From assembly GCA_007119985.1 (NCBI GenBank), contig SKOQ01000094.1, positions 1-12,561 on the forward strand: a stretch of DNA of 12,561 nt, written 5' to 3'. Below the pieces are notes generated by a model. It was not told where the DNA came from, searched no databases, and worked only from the letters and a program-made list of their open reading frames with translations. Made by a program: the position numbers and the translations under genes. Position 1 is the stretch's first letter, and every line of letters starts with the position of its first letter. This document shows, in pieces, positions 1 to 5,963 of this stretch. This stretch comes from Marinospirillum sp. (lineage in GTDB: Bacteria > Pseudomonadota > Gammaproteobacteria > Pseudomonadales > Halomonadaceae).

Positions 1-2
1 CA

Positions 3-983
3 GGTGGACAAATAGAGGGGAACGCTGCGGCACAGCGTATTGAGATAGACGGTGGGGCAGGGTTTAATGCGAATAACCCTGATACTGAGCTACGCCTAGG
101 TTATGAAGATATCCAAGTGCCTGATTGGTATACCTCTAATCCACCTGCATGGCATGTTGACTATGTTCGGCCTCGTGAGAGCTATCTTCCGCCTAAAAGT
201 GACCCCCTTAAGTTAGCAAAATGGTTAGCTGATGCACAAACACAGCCCCATTCTGGTGCCCCGCTTACGATAGCGCCAGTGATGCATGTGCGTGCTGAAT
301 TGGCTGCCATGGACAGTGCAAAAGAAATAGGTGCGTGGCCTTTTCAGCAGGCGCGCCTAACACTAGAGCCCGATGGTATACACTTTGAAGTCTATGATGA
401 TCGCGAGGGAATCAAAGAATGGGTCACCTTGAGCGGGCTACCTGCTGATCAATACTATGCGCAGGTGAGCCCAGCTTTACCGACGGAAGTTGATCGTGAA
501 TCCTCTTCTGCTCTTTTTGCCTTACAGGATTTAAAGCTTAATGCTGGTGGACCCCAGCCTACGCTAGCCGTTCAAGGTGGTGATATCACCCTCTATGTAC
601 GGGGTGATGTGCATTTTGCAGGCGGCACCAAGATACGTATTGCACCTGATAGCAGCTTAACCTTGATTGTGGAAGGCCAGGTAGATATAGGCAGTGGCTT
701 CCAGTTTGATCTTGATCGCGCCGAACCCTATAACGCCGAGGGTCGACGTTATTTCACGCTATTATCAACCAACACCAGCGAGCAAGCAGTGATTTTACGC
801 AGTGATAGTCGTGTCTATGGGGCCATCTATAGTCTTGGTGATGTTCGCTTGCTCGAGGGTGGCTCGGTTCATGGGCAGGTTTATGGTCGTGATATTCTGG
901 TGACTGGAGGCACAGGTATCGATGCATCAGGTTTAGATCGACAAGGGACCAAAATTAGGCCAGTTCTAGATTTCGAATACTAA
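3..983 (+). CDS. Surface/pilus-associated protein with DUF7305-like C-terminal domain (5' end outside window)
   Basis: The reading frame is open from base 3 with no stop upstream, so this is the last 326 residues of a longer protein. The GTG at 117 is an internal valine codon rather than a start. The last 150 residues are a glycine-rich succession of short beta strands (GGDITLYVRGDVHFAGG, VEGQVDIGSG, VYGAIYSLGDVRLLEGG, VHGQVYGRDILVTGG). This matches my knowledge of DUF7305, a beta-helix-like domain found at the C-terminus of PilX/MSHA-type and other surface proteins. The missing N-terminus would be expected to hold a membrane or prepilin-like segment, which cannot be checked here. The codons look more A+T-rich (TTA, CTA, ATA) than those of the other genes. 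Domain assignment is moderate; the exact role is unknown. Confidence 0.75.
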   Translation, partial: GGQIEGNAAAQRIEIDGGAGFNANNPDTELRLGYEDIQVPDWYTSNPPAWHVDYVRPRESYLPPKSDPLKLAKWLADAQTQPHSGAPLTIAPVMHVRAELAAMDSAKEIGAWPFQQARLTLEPDGIHFEVYDDREGIKEWVTLSGLPADQYYAQVSPALPTEVDRESSSALFALQDLKLNAGGPQPTLAVQGGDITLYVRGDVHFAGGTKIRIAPDSSLTLIVEGQVDIGSGFQFDLDRAEPYNAEGRRYFTLLSTNTSEQAVILRSDSRVYGAIYSLGDVRLLEGGSVHGQVYGRDILVTGGTGIDASGLDRQGTKIRPVLDFEY

Positions 984-1007
984 AAAGCAGGGCCCAAGCC
1001 CTGCTTT
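984..1007. terminator. Bidirectional intrinsic terminator between converging genes
   Basis: Directly after the TAA of the first gene is a perfect 10-bp stem (AAAGCAGGGC and GCCCTGCTTT) with a 4-base loop. The stem ends in T on the right and is preceded by an A run on the left, so it can terminate transcripts from both the upstream gene and ygiQ, which ends 27 bases further on. Confidence 0.8.
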
Positions 1008-1034
1008 CCATCACTGCTGTTTCTACCCGTTGGC

Positions 1035-3371
1035 CTAGCGCGCCTTGCGACTGACGGGGCCTTTCTTCTTGCCCTTGCTTGTTGCCTGCTGACTTCTTGG
1101 CGGTAGTCCAGTGTGCTGCGTTAACACAGCTTGGCTGCGCTGACGTTGCTGGCCTTGTGCTGTGCCTTTGATTGGATCGGTGGGCGGAATCAAGTGCTTC
1201 TTGCCATAGCCAATCAGGTCGGCGCGCCCCATGTTTTTTAACGCATCGCGCAGTAAAGGCCAGTTTTTAGGATCATGGTAGCGTAAAAAGGCCTTATGCA
1301 GGCGGCGCTGGCGCTCTCCCTTGACGATCCCCATCTTCTCGCTCTTATAGTTCACCTGGCGCAGCGGGTTGCGTTCAGAGTGATACATAGCAGTGGCAGT
1401 GGCCATCGGAGAAGGGTAAAAAGCTTGGACTTGATCAGCACGAAAGCCATTGCGCTTGAGCCACAGCGCCAGATTCATCATGTCTTCATCGCTGGTGCCT
1501 GGGTGGGCCGCAATAAAGTAGGGAATCAAATACTGTTCTTTACCGGCTTCTTTCGAGAACTGATCAAAGAGCTGTTTAAAGCGGTCATAGCTCCCAATAC
1601 CTGGTTTCATCATCTTCGAGAGAGGCGCTTCTTCGGTATGCTCTGGAGCAATTTTGAGGTAGCCACCTACATGATGGGTCACCAGTTCCTTGATATATTC
1701 TGGTGATTCCACGGCCAAGTCATAACGCAGTCCTGAAGCGATCAAGACTTTCTTAACGCCCGGAAGCTTGCGCGCAGCCCGATACAGCGCAATCAATGAA
1801 GAGTGATCCGTATTGAGATTCTGGCAGATGGTCGGATAGACGCAGGCAGGTTTGCGGCAGGCCGCCTCGATTTCTGGGCTTTTGCAAGCTAGGCGGTACA
1901 TATTCGCAGTGGGACCACCTAAGTCAGACACCACACCAGTAAAGCCCTTGACCTGATCACGCATCGCCTCGATTTCGCGGATAATCGAATCCTGCGAGCG
2001 GCTTTGAATAATCCGTCCTTCATGCTCGGTAATCGAGCAAAAAGTACAGCCACCAAAGCAGCCGCGCATGATATTGACTGAAAAGCGGATCATTTCCCAA
2101 GCGGGTAAGCGCGCATCGCCATAGGCTGGATGCGGGGCACGGGCATAGGGTTGATCAAAAACAGCATCCATTTCTTCGGTTGTCAGCGGAATAGGCGGCG
2201 GGTTGATCCATAGATCCTGAACACCGTGTTTTTGTACTAAAGCACGCGCATTGCCTGGATTGGTCTCAAGGTGCAGGACACGGTTGGCATGGGCATAGAG
2301 AACAGGATCTCTGGCGACCTTCTCAAAGCTCGGCAGCCGAATCACACTCTGATCACGAAGTTCGCCACGGATCTGCTTTTCGAGCTGCTTGCGCTCAGCC
2401 GCCTGCTCAGGCGTTAACAGCTCCAAGGCCTGCTCGGTTTGTGGATCAAAACCAGGGTTCTGCTCTTGTACAGCGGCGAAGGTTTCTAAAGCCTCAGCAG
2501 TGGAGCCTTTTTGCTGCTCGACCGCACAGGCCTCTAGATCCTGAGTATTCACGTAGGGATTGATGATTTTGTCCACACGACCAGGGCGATCCACACGGGT
2601 CGAATCAATCTCAAGCCAGCCTGTTGGGGTGTCTTGACGAATAAAAGCCGTACCACGTACATCAGTGATCTGCTCGATCAGCTCGCCCTGCGCAAGGCGA
2701 TGGCTGACTTCAATCAGCGCGCGTTCAGCATTGCCAAAGAGCAGCAGATCCGCCTTGGCATCCAATAAAATGGAGCGCCGCACTTTATCCTGCCAATAGT
2801 CATAGTGGGCAATGCGGCGCAGAGAGGCCTCAATGCCGCCGAGTACCACCGGCACATCCTTCCAGGCTTCTTTGCAGCGCTGGGTATAGACTATGCTGGC
2901 GCGATCAGGCCGCTTACCGCCTTCGCCACCCGGGGTGTAGGCATCATCGGAACGGATTTTACGCTCAGCGGTATAGCGATTGATCATCGAATCCATATTG
3001 CCAGCAGTGACACCAAAATAAAGCTCTGGCTTACCGAGGCGCATAAAGTCTTCTTTGCTGTGCCAATCGGGTTGGGCGATAATGCCGACGCGAAACCCTT
3101 GGGCTTCCAGCGTTCGTCCAATGACGGCCATGCCAAAGGAAGGGTGATCGACATAGGCATCCCCGGTGACCAAGATAATGTCGCAGCGATCCCAGCCGAG
3201 CAGGTCCATCTCTTCACGGCTCATTGGCAAAAAAGGTGCCGTGCCAAAGCACTCGGCCCAGTATTTGGGATAGTCAAAAATCAGGCGCTTGGGCCGTGGG
3301 GGCAGAATACGAGAAGAAGTCACAGATCGATGTCCAGCAAAGAAGGGAGAAAAGAAGTTGATCTGGATCAT
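1035..3371 (-). CDS. ygiQ: YgiQ family radical SAM protein
   Basis: This 778-residue protein closely resembles E. coli YgiQ (about 740 residues) along its whole length. The N-terminal region has the family signatures APFLPMSREEMD, ILVTGDAYVDHPSFGMA and VTAGNMDSMINRYTA. A radical SAM CxxxCxxC cluster-binding motif sits at Cys438, Cys442 and Cys445 (RGCFGGCTFC). The C-terminal third (YLKIAPEHTEE, YFIAAHPGTSDEDM, RRLHKAFLRYHDP) is the DUF3362-type region, and a basic tail closes the protein. The family is expected to bind a 4Fe-4S cluster and cleave S-adenosylmethionine; its substrate is not established to my knowledge. The start is uncertain: no good Shine-Dalgarno precedes the ATG, and about 25 residues lie before the conserved DYPKYWAECFG block, so a later start such as the GTG at residue 17 is possible. 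It is divergent from the outer-membrane gene at 3471. Confidence 0.95.
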   Translation of the reverse strand: MIQINFFSPFFAGHRSVTSSRILPPRPKRLIFDYPKYWAECFGTAPFLPMSREEMDLLGWDRCDIILVTGDAYVDHPSFGMAVIGRTLEAQGFRVGIIAQPDWHSKEDFMRLGKPELYFGVTAGNMDSMINRYTAERKIRSDDAYTPGGEGGKRPDRASIVYTQRCKEAWKDVPVVLGGIEASLRRIAHYDYWQDKVRRSILLDAKADLLLFGNAERALIEVSHRLAQGELIEQITDVRGTAFIRQDTPTGWLEIDSTRVDRPGRVDKIINPYVNTQDLEACAVEQQKGSTAEALETFAAVQEQNPGFDPQTEQALELLTPEQAAERKQLEKQIRGELRDQSVIRLPSFEKVARDPVLYAHANRVLHLETNPGNARALVQKHGVQDLWINPPPIPLTTEEMDAVFDQPYARAPHPAYGDARLPAWEMIRFSVNIMRGCFGGCTFCSITEHEGRIIQSRSQDSIIREIEAMRDQVKGFTGVVSDLGGPTANMYRLACKSPEIEAACRKPACVYPTICQNLNTDHSSLIALYRAARKLPGVKKVLIASGLRYDLAVESPEYIKELVTHHVGGYLKIAPEHTEEAPLSKMMKPGIGSYDRFKQLFDQFSKEAGKEQYLIPYFIAAHPGTSDEDMMNLALWLKRNGFRADQVQAFYPSPMATATAMYHSERNPLRQVNYKSEKMGIVKGERQRRLHKAFLRYHDPKNWPLLRDALKNMGRADLIGYGKKHLIPPTDPIKGTAQGQQRQRSQAVLTQHTGLPPRSQQATSKGKKKGPVSRKAR

Positions 3372-3470
3372 TTTAGCCTAAAAGCGAGCTGAACGCAGTA
3401 AAAGTCGGTGTGCATTGCTCGGAGTCTGCCGAGTGGGTCATCGCTGGGATCAATAGAGTTGGAGTGAAGT

Positions 3471-4016
3471 ATGAAAAAGTCTTTGTGGAGCATGGCGGGT
3501 GTTTTGGTGTTGGTCTTGCTGTGTCAGTCGGCCTATGCTGCGCCGCAGCCACTGATGGGTGTGCGCTGGTCGATGCAAGAGGCACAGGTGGAAGGGCTGC
3601 CTGATCAAACCAGTGGCAGTGCGGCCTTTATTTTGGGTGTCGCCGCAGAGCGCTATCGTATTTATGCCGATTTATCGCTACAAAGCTGGGATGATTTTAG
3701 CAGCGTGATGATGCTGGCGAATGCGGAAAAGCGCTGGCCTGTGCATCCTCGTCTTGCCCTGGTGGCTGGTGTGCATGGTGGTATTGTCGATTTTGAGCTG
3801 GATGGCCGTTTTGGGGCCAAAAAGTTTCAATCTGGCCCTGCCGCAGGTGTGCAGCTGGGCGGCCTTTGGCAATTTGATACGTCTTGGCAGCTTGAGGTGG
3901 GATTACGTTGGACGCAGGTTTGGGCTGAGCAGACAGGCCGTATTGATGAGCAGGCCACCACCTATCGCTGGGAGGAGGTCTATGGTAGCTATATTCAGCT
4001 TGGTTATCTGTTTTAA
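3471..4016 (+). CDS. Small outer-membrane beta-barrel protein (hypothetical)
   Basis: A GGAG (3461-3464) six bases before the ATG supports the start. The 181-residue product begins with a typical Sec signal peptide: MKKS, a hydrophobic run, then a cleavage site after Ala-Tyr-Ala at residues 21-23. A Cys at 18 is not in a lipobox because it follows Leu-Leu. The mature part, about 158 residues, is a series of amphipathic strands (ERYRIYADLSLQSWD, RLALVAGVHGGIVDFELD, SWQLEVGLRWTQVW) and ends in YIQLGYLF. The terminal Phe with alternating hydrophobics is the usual signal for outer-membrane insertion. It has the size of an 8-stranded OmpA/OmpW-like barrel, but I do not recognise the family. It converges on the DUF3943 gene 67 bases downstream with no clear terminator between them. 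Confidence 0.8.
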   Translation: MKKSLWSMAGVLVLVLLCQSAYAAPQPLMGVRWSMQEAQVEGLPDQTSGSAAFILGVAAERYRIYADLSLQSWDDFSSVMMLANAEKRWPVHPRLALVAGVHGGIVDFELDGRFGAKKFQSGPAAGVQLGGLWQFDTSWQLEVGLRWTQVWAEQTGRIDEQATTYRWEEVYGSYIQLGYLF

Positions 4017-4083
4017 GACGCCTTTGATTTATGGCTGCGCTAGTGATGAACGCCTGCGCTGAGTGATGCTGTGTCTAGCGCGA

Positions 4084-5142
4084 TTAAAACAGCAGCTCGA
4101 TTTGCAGCCCCATCCAGCTTTCATCAGCAAAATGCGGGCCTTGCTCTTGGGTCATGCCCAGCGGTGTGGATTGAATCACCCAGTAGGAGTTGGCCTCTTG
4201 AATCCAGCGGTGAGAGTCAAAATAGCGATTCATGCCTTCAGATAAGCGCCCAGCCGGATTGAGCAAAAACAACACCGCCTGCCCCAGTGCAGGTGAACCT
4301 GCCACCTCTCTGTTGTTCGCCAGAATGCGCTGTTCCCAGATATAAAAGGCTTCACCGATCACTGAGCCGATCAGTGGGGTGATAATCAGATCCTGCTTGG
4401 AGGGGATTTCTGCCAGCGCCTCGATGCCCATTTCCCACCACAGGGCCGACATTAAAAACGAATAGCCAAAGGATTCAAGCTGATTCAATCCTTGGTTACG
4501 CGCGACCATATAATAAACGGCGCCAAAATAAGGATGGCCGATATAGTTGATCACCCAGTCATCTTCATCCCAGACAGGCCCAGCCTGATTGTTTTCAATC
4601 CACTTATCGCCGAGCATACCCGGCTTCATTTCACTGCGTTCCCAGTTTGAAATATCTTCTGGCAAGGCAAAGATCACCAGCATGATCCCGACAGACAAGA
4701 TCGCGATATTCCGTGTTTCTTGTCCTAGGCCAGCAAAGCGTGGATCGCCTTCCCAGTGGATTGGCGTGAGATACTGATAGCAGCCTTCAACAGGAGCCTG
4801 CTCTCTGGCCTCGCGGCTGCGATGACAGCCGATCTGATCAATCCAGATCGGTCGCGTGGGCAAAAAAGGGTTGGCGAGATCTTCTGTCAGCCAGCGACAA
4901 GCGGGGGTATGGCAAGTCAGATCCGGTGTCGATGTGTCGCGAAAAAAAGGGGTTGACGTGGTCAGCTGATTTACAGGAGTAAAGAGGGCGCTGCTGGTAA
5001 GTGGCTGAGTGTAAAAGCGCACATCATGGGCCTGAACCGATGGGGCTATCCAGCTCACGAGGGTGAGGAGGACCAGTAGCACCAAGCGGAGCATCCAAGG
5101 GTGGCGTAAGAATAAAGACTGAGCGTAAAAGAAAATAGGCAT
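4084..5142 (-). CDS. DUF3943 domain-containing envelope protein
   Basis: This 352-residue protein has a hydrophobic segment (residues 18-32) and a likely signal-peptidase site after Ala38, so it should be exported. The mature N-terminal part holds four cysteines (77, 82, 106, 121) that could form two disulfides. A second hydrophobic stretch is at 145-160. The region from about 190 to 300 carries the DUF3943 pattern: INYIGHPYFGAVYY, then YSFLMSALWWEMGIEALAEIP, then DLIITPLIGSVIGE. The protein ends in MGLQIELLF, an outer-membrane-like terminus. The function of DUF3943 is not known to me. The annotated ATG has no visible Shine-Dalgarno; Met17 (ATG at 5092-5094) would give a more typical signal peptide and is a fair alternative start. 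The neighbour at 3471 is also an envelope protein, but the two converge. Confidence 0.85.
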   Translation of the reverse strand: MPIFFYAQSLFLRHPWMLRLVLLVLLTLVSWIAPSVQAHDVRFYTQPLTSSALFTPVNQLTTSTPFFRDTSTPDLTCHTPACRWLTEDLANPFLPTRPIWIDQIGCHRSREAREQAPVEGCYQYLTPIHWEGDPRFAGLGQETRNIAILSVGIMLVIFALPEDISNWERSEMKPGMLGDKWIENNQAGPVWDEDDWVINYIGHPYFGAVYYMVARNQGLNQLESFGYSFLMSALWWEMGIEALAEIPSKQDLIITPLIGSVIGEAFYIWEQRILANNREVAGSPALGQAVLFLLNPAGRLSEGMNRYFDSHRWIQEANSYWVIQSTPLGMTQEQGPHFADESWMGLQIELLF

Positions 5143-5170
5143 GAGATGAGTGTACAGGCTTGATCAGGCT

Positions 5171-5193
5171 ATCTTGATAAGACCATCTTGATA
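5171..5193. repeat. Direct repeat of ATCTTGATA upstream of the DUF3943 gene
   Basis: ATCTTGATA occurs at 5171-5179 and again at 5185-5193, a 14-base period, 29-51 bases before the DUF3943 start codon. It could be a tandem regulator site or chance. The rest of 5143-5320 holds nothing clear; TATAAG on the minus strand (5221-5226) could be a -10 element for the DUF3943 gene, without a good -35. Confidence 0.3.
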
Positions 5194-5322
5194 GGCAACA
5201 AGGTGCTTGTGAGCATCAGGCTTATACAGTAGAAACTCAGTGCTGCACCAACAGGAGCGCATCATAGCATAGTGGGTGGGTTCAGCGTCAGGCGGGGTGT
5301 TGTTTTGGGGTGTGGAAAGCAC

Positions 5323-5353
5323 AAAAAAATAAGGGCGACCTCGTGGGTCGCCC
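5323..5353 (-). terminator. Intrinsic terminator of the Csr/Rsm-type RNA
   Basis: A perfect 8-bp G+C-rich stem (5346-5353 with 5333-5340, GGGCGACC/GGTCGCCC) with a 5-base loop is followed, in the minus direction, by TTATTTTTTT. Its polarity shows that a transcript arrives from the right, where no protein gene is oriented that way. This was the first pointer to an RNA gene. Confidence 0.9.
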
Positions 5354-5559
5354 GTTATCTTCCTTGATCGCCGCTCCTTGCTTGTCTGATATCCTGATCA
5401 GAACTCAATGGCGCTGTCCTCGCTTCCTTGCACCTCGCCTCCCTCGACTCTTCCTGAGTTGACTCCTTCCTGAGTCCTTGGCGGTTTCACTCCTTGGAAA
5501 CCTGCGCATCCACTGCTCCTTGTCATCTTGTGCGTCCCTCGTCCTTGCTCCCTGATGAC
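5323..5559 (-). ncRNA. CsrB/RsmZ-type CsrA-sequestering small RNA (candidate)
   Basis: Read on the minus strand, bases 5551-5361 contain 16 GGA trinucleotides: eight in AAGGA, three in AGGGA, three in CAGGA, one each in GAGGA and GTGGA. This density, with no sensible protein, is the signature of RNAs that titrate CsrA/RsmA. Several motifs lie in hairpin loops: GGTTTC/GAAACC (5483-5488 with 5497-5502) presents AAGGA; GACTC/GAGTC presents AGGAAG; TGAT/ATCA presents CAGGAT near 5387-5400. A GTCATC/GATGAC stem (5522-5527 with 5554-5559) encloses three motifs. The predicted 5' end, GTCATCAGGGA, resembles starts of known CsrB/RsmX-type RNAs. The 3' end is an intrinsic terminator. The expected length, about 236 nt, lies between RsmZ and CsrB. 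The exact 5' end is inferred. A csrA/rsmA gene is not in the window. Confidence 0.85.
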
Positions 5560-5565
5560 GTATGT

Positions 5566-5571
5566 AGAATA
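5566..5571 (-). promoter_or_regulatory. Predicted -10 element of the small RNA gene
   Basis: On the minus strand TATTCT stands six bases before G5559, the first base of GTCATCAGGGA. The -35 position (5589-5594, TTTTAT) is a poor match to sigma70 consensus, as expected of a promoter that depends on an activator. The assignment rests on spacing and on resemblance to the 5' ends of known family members. Confidence 0.5.
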
Positions 5572-5666
5572 GAAGGCCTGAGCGCAAAATAAAAGAGGGG
5601 GCTGCGCGGCCTATAAAGAAGCGCAAAAAATAAATCTTATATTAAACAGTGGCTTGTATTTTTAAA

Positions 5667-5680
5667 TTGATTTTGATCAA
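5667..5680. promoter_or_regulatory. Perfect FNR/ANR-type box (TTGAT-N4-ATCAA)
   Basis: TTGATTTTGATCAA matches the FNR/ANR consensus at all ten defined positions. The centre (5673.5) is about 114 bases upstream of the predicted RNA start at 5559. It is also exactly 41.5 bases upstream of position 5632, with TAATAT at 5639-5644 on the minus strand as a matching -10. That is the geometry of a class II FNR-activated promoter. A rightward promoter starting near 5715 (TTTTAT at 5703-5708) is a weaker alternative. Confidence 0.55.
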
Positions 5681-5718
5681 GCCAGATACAGTATATTGCT
5701 GCTTTTATAGCGCAAGCA

Positions 5719-5736
5719 TGTATGCAAATGCGTACA
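5719..5736. promoter_or_regulatory. GacA/UvrY-like upstream activating palindrome
   Basis: TGTATG-CAAATG-CGTACA agrees with the GacA box TGTAAG-N6-CTTACA at 10 of 12 defined positions, with the correct 6-base gap. It lies about 170 bases upstream of the predicted start of the small RNA, similar to the distant placement of GacA or UvrY sites at rsm and csr RNA genes. The intervening DNA (about 5590-5710) is very A+T-rich, which would suit DNA bending; I found no clean IHF match. Confidence 0.6.
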
Positions 5737-5740
5737 AAGC

Positions 5741-5768
5741 GTAGGTCGATTGATGACAGAGTAGGTCG
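5741..5768. repeat. Direct repeat GTAGGTCG, 20-base period
   Basis: GTAGGTCG occurs at 5741-5748 and 5761-5768, two helical turns apart, just beyond the GacA-like box and before the valS promoter. Same-face spacing is compatible with a regulator site, but no known consensus is recognised. Confidence 0.3.
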
Positions 5769-5831
5769 CTTCTGGTCAGATGATCTTCAGTCTGTCTTGC
5801 GTTGACCCTCCCTTCAAGCATGGAAAACAGC

Positions 5832-5837
5832 TATAAT
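5832..5837 (+). promoter_or_regulatory. Predicted -10 element of the valS promoter
   Basis: A consensus TATAAT lies 126 bases before the valS ATG. The -35 position at 17-base spacing (TCCCTT) is poor; a good TTGACC at 5802-5807 is 24 bases away and too far. Transcription would start near 5844, giving a leader of about 120 bases with a T7 run at 5879-5885 but no strong hairpin. No other feature is seen between 5769 and 5963. Confidence 0.5.
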
Positions 5838-5963
5838 CGCTCCTTTATGTCACCCTTGACGGCCTTGCCTGATCGCTTTTTTTGTTGCTGATCTGCGCCG
5901 CCCGTTGGGTGTTGCCAAGCGCTATGGCGACCTCTCTTTATTTCGCGATTAACGGATACACTG

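Noticed and set aside
3418..3433. CTCGG/CCGAG hairpin upstream of the outer-membrane gene
   Set aside because: Only five base pairs, no T run, and no known consensus; could be chance.
3471..3545. Lipoprotein signal at Cys18 of the barrel protein
   Set aside because: Leu-Leu precedes the Cys instead of a small residue, and a good signal peptidase I site follows.
3373..3604. Short open frames on both strands around the ygiQ/outer-membrane gene gap
   Set aside because: They overlap the well-supported signal-peptide gene in other frames and lack ribosome sites and plausible composition.
4033..4083. Possible terminator between the converging envelope genes
   Set aside because: The GCGCTAG/CTAGCGC inverted repeat has a loop of about 30 bases and no T run.
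5405..5626. 73-residue open frame on the minus strand
   Set aside because: It overlies the GGA-rich RNA candidate; the translation is Arg/Gly-rich and low in complexity as a by-product of the GGA repeats, and the start lies upstream of the best predicted promoter.
5802..5837. TTGACC paired with TATAAT as a complete valS promoter
   Set aside because: The 24-base spacer is too long for sigma70; only the -10 was kept.
5847..5891. 14-codon leader peptide before valS
   Set aside because: It begins almost at the predicted transcript start without a ribosome site, has no valine codons and no attenuator-like hairpin pair.
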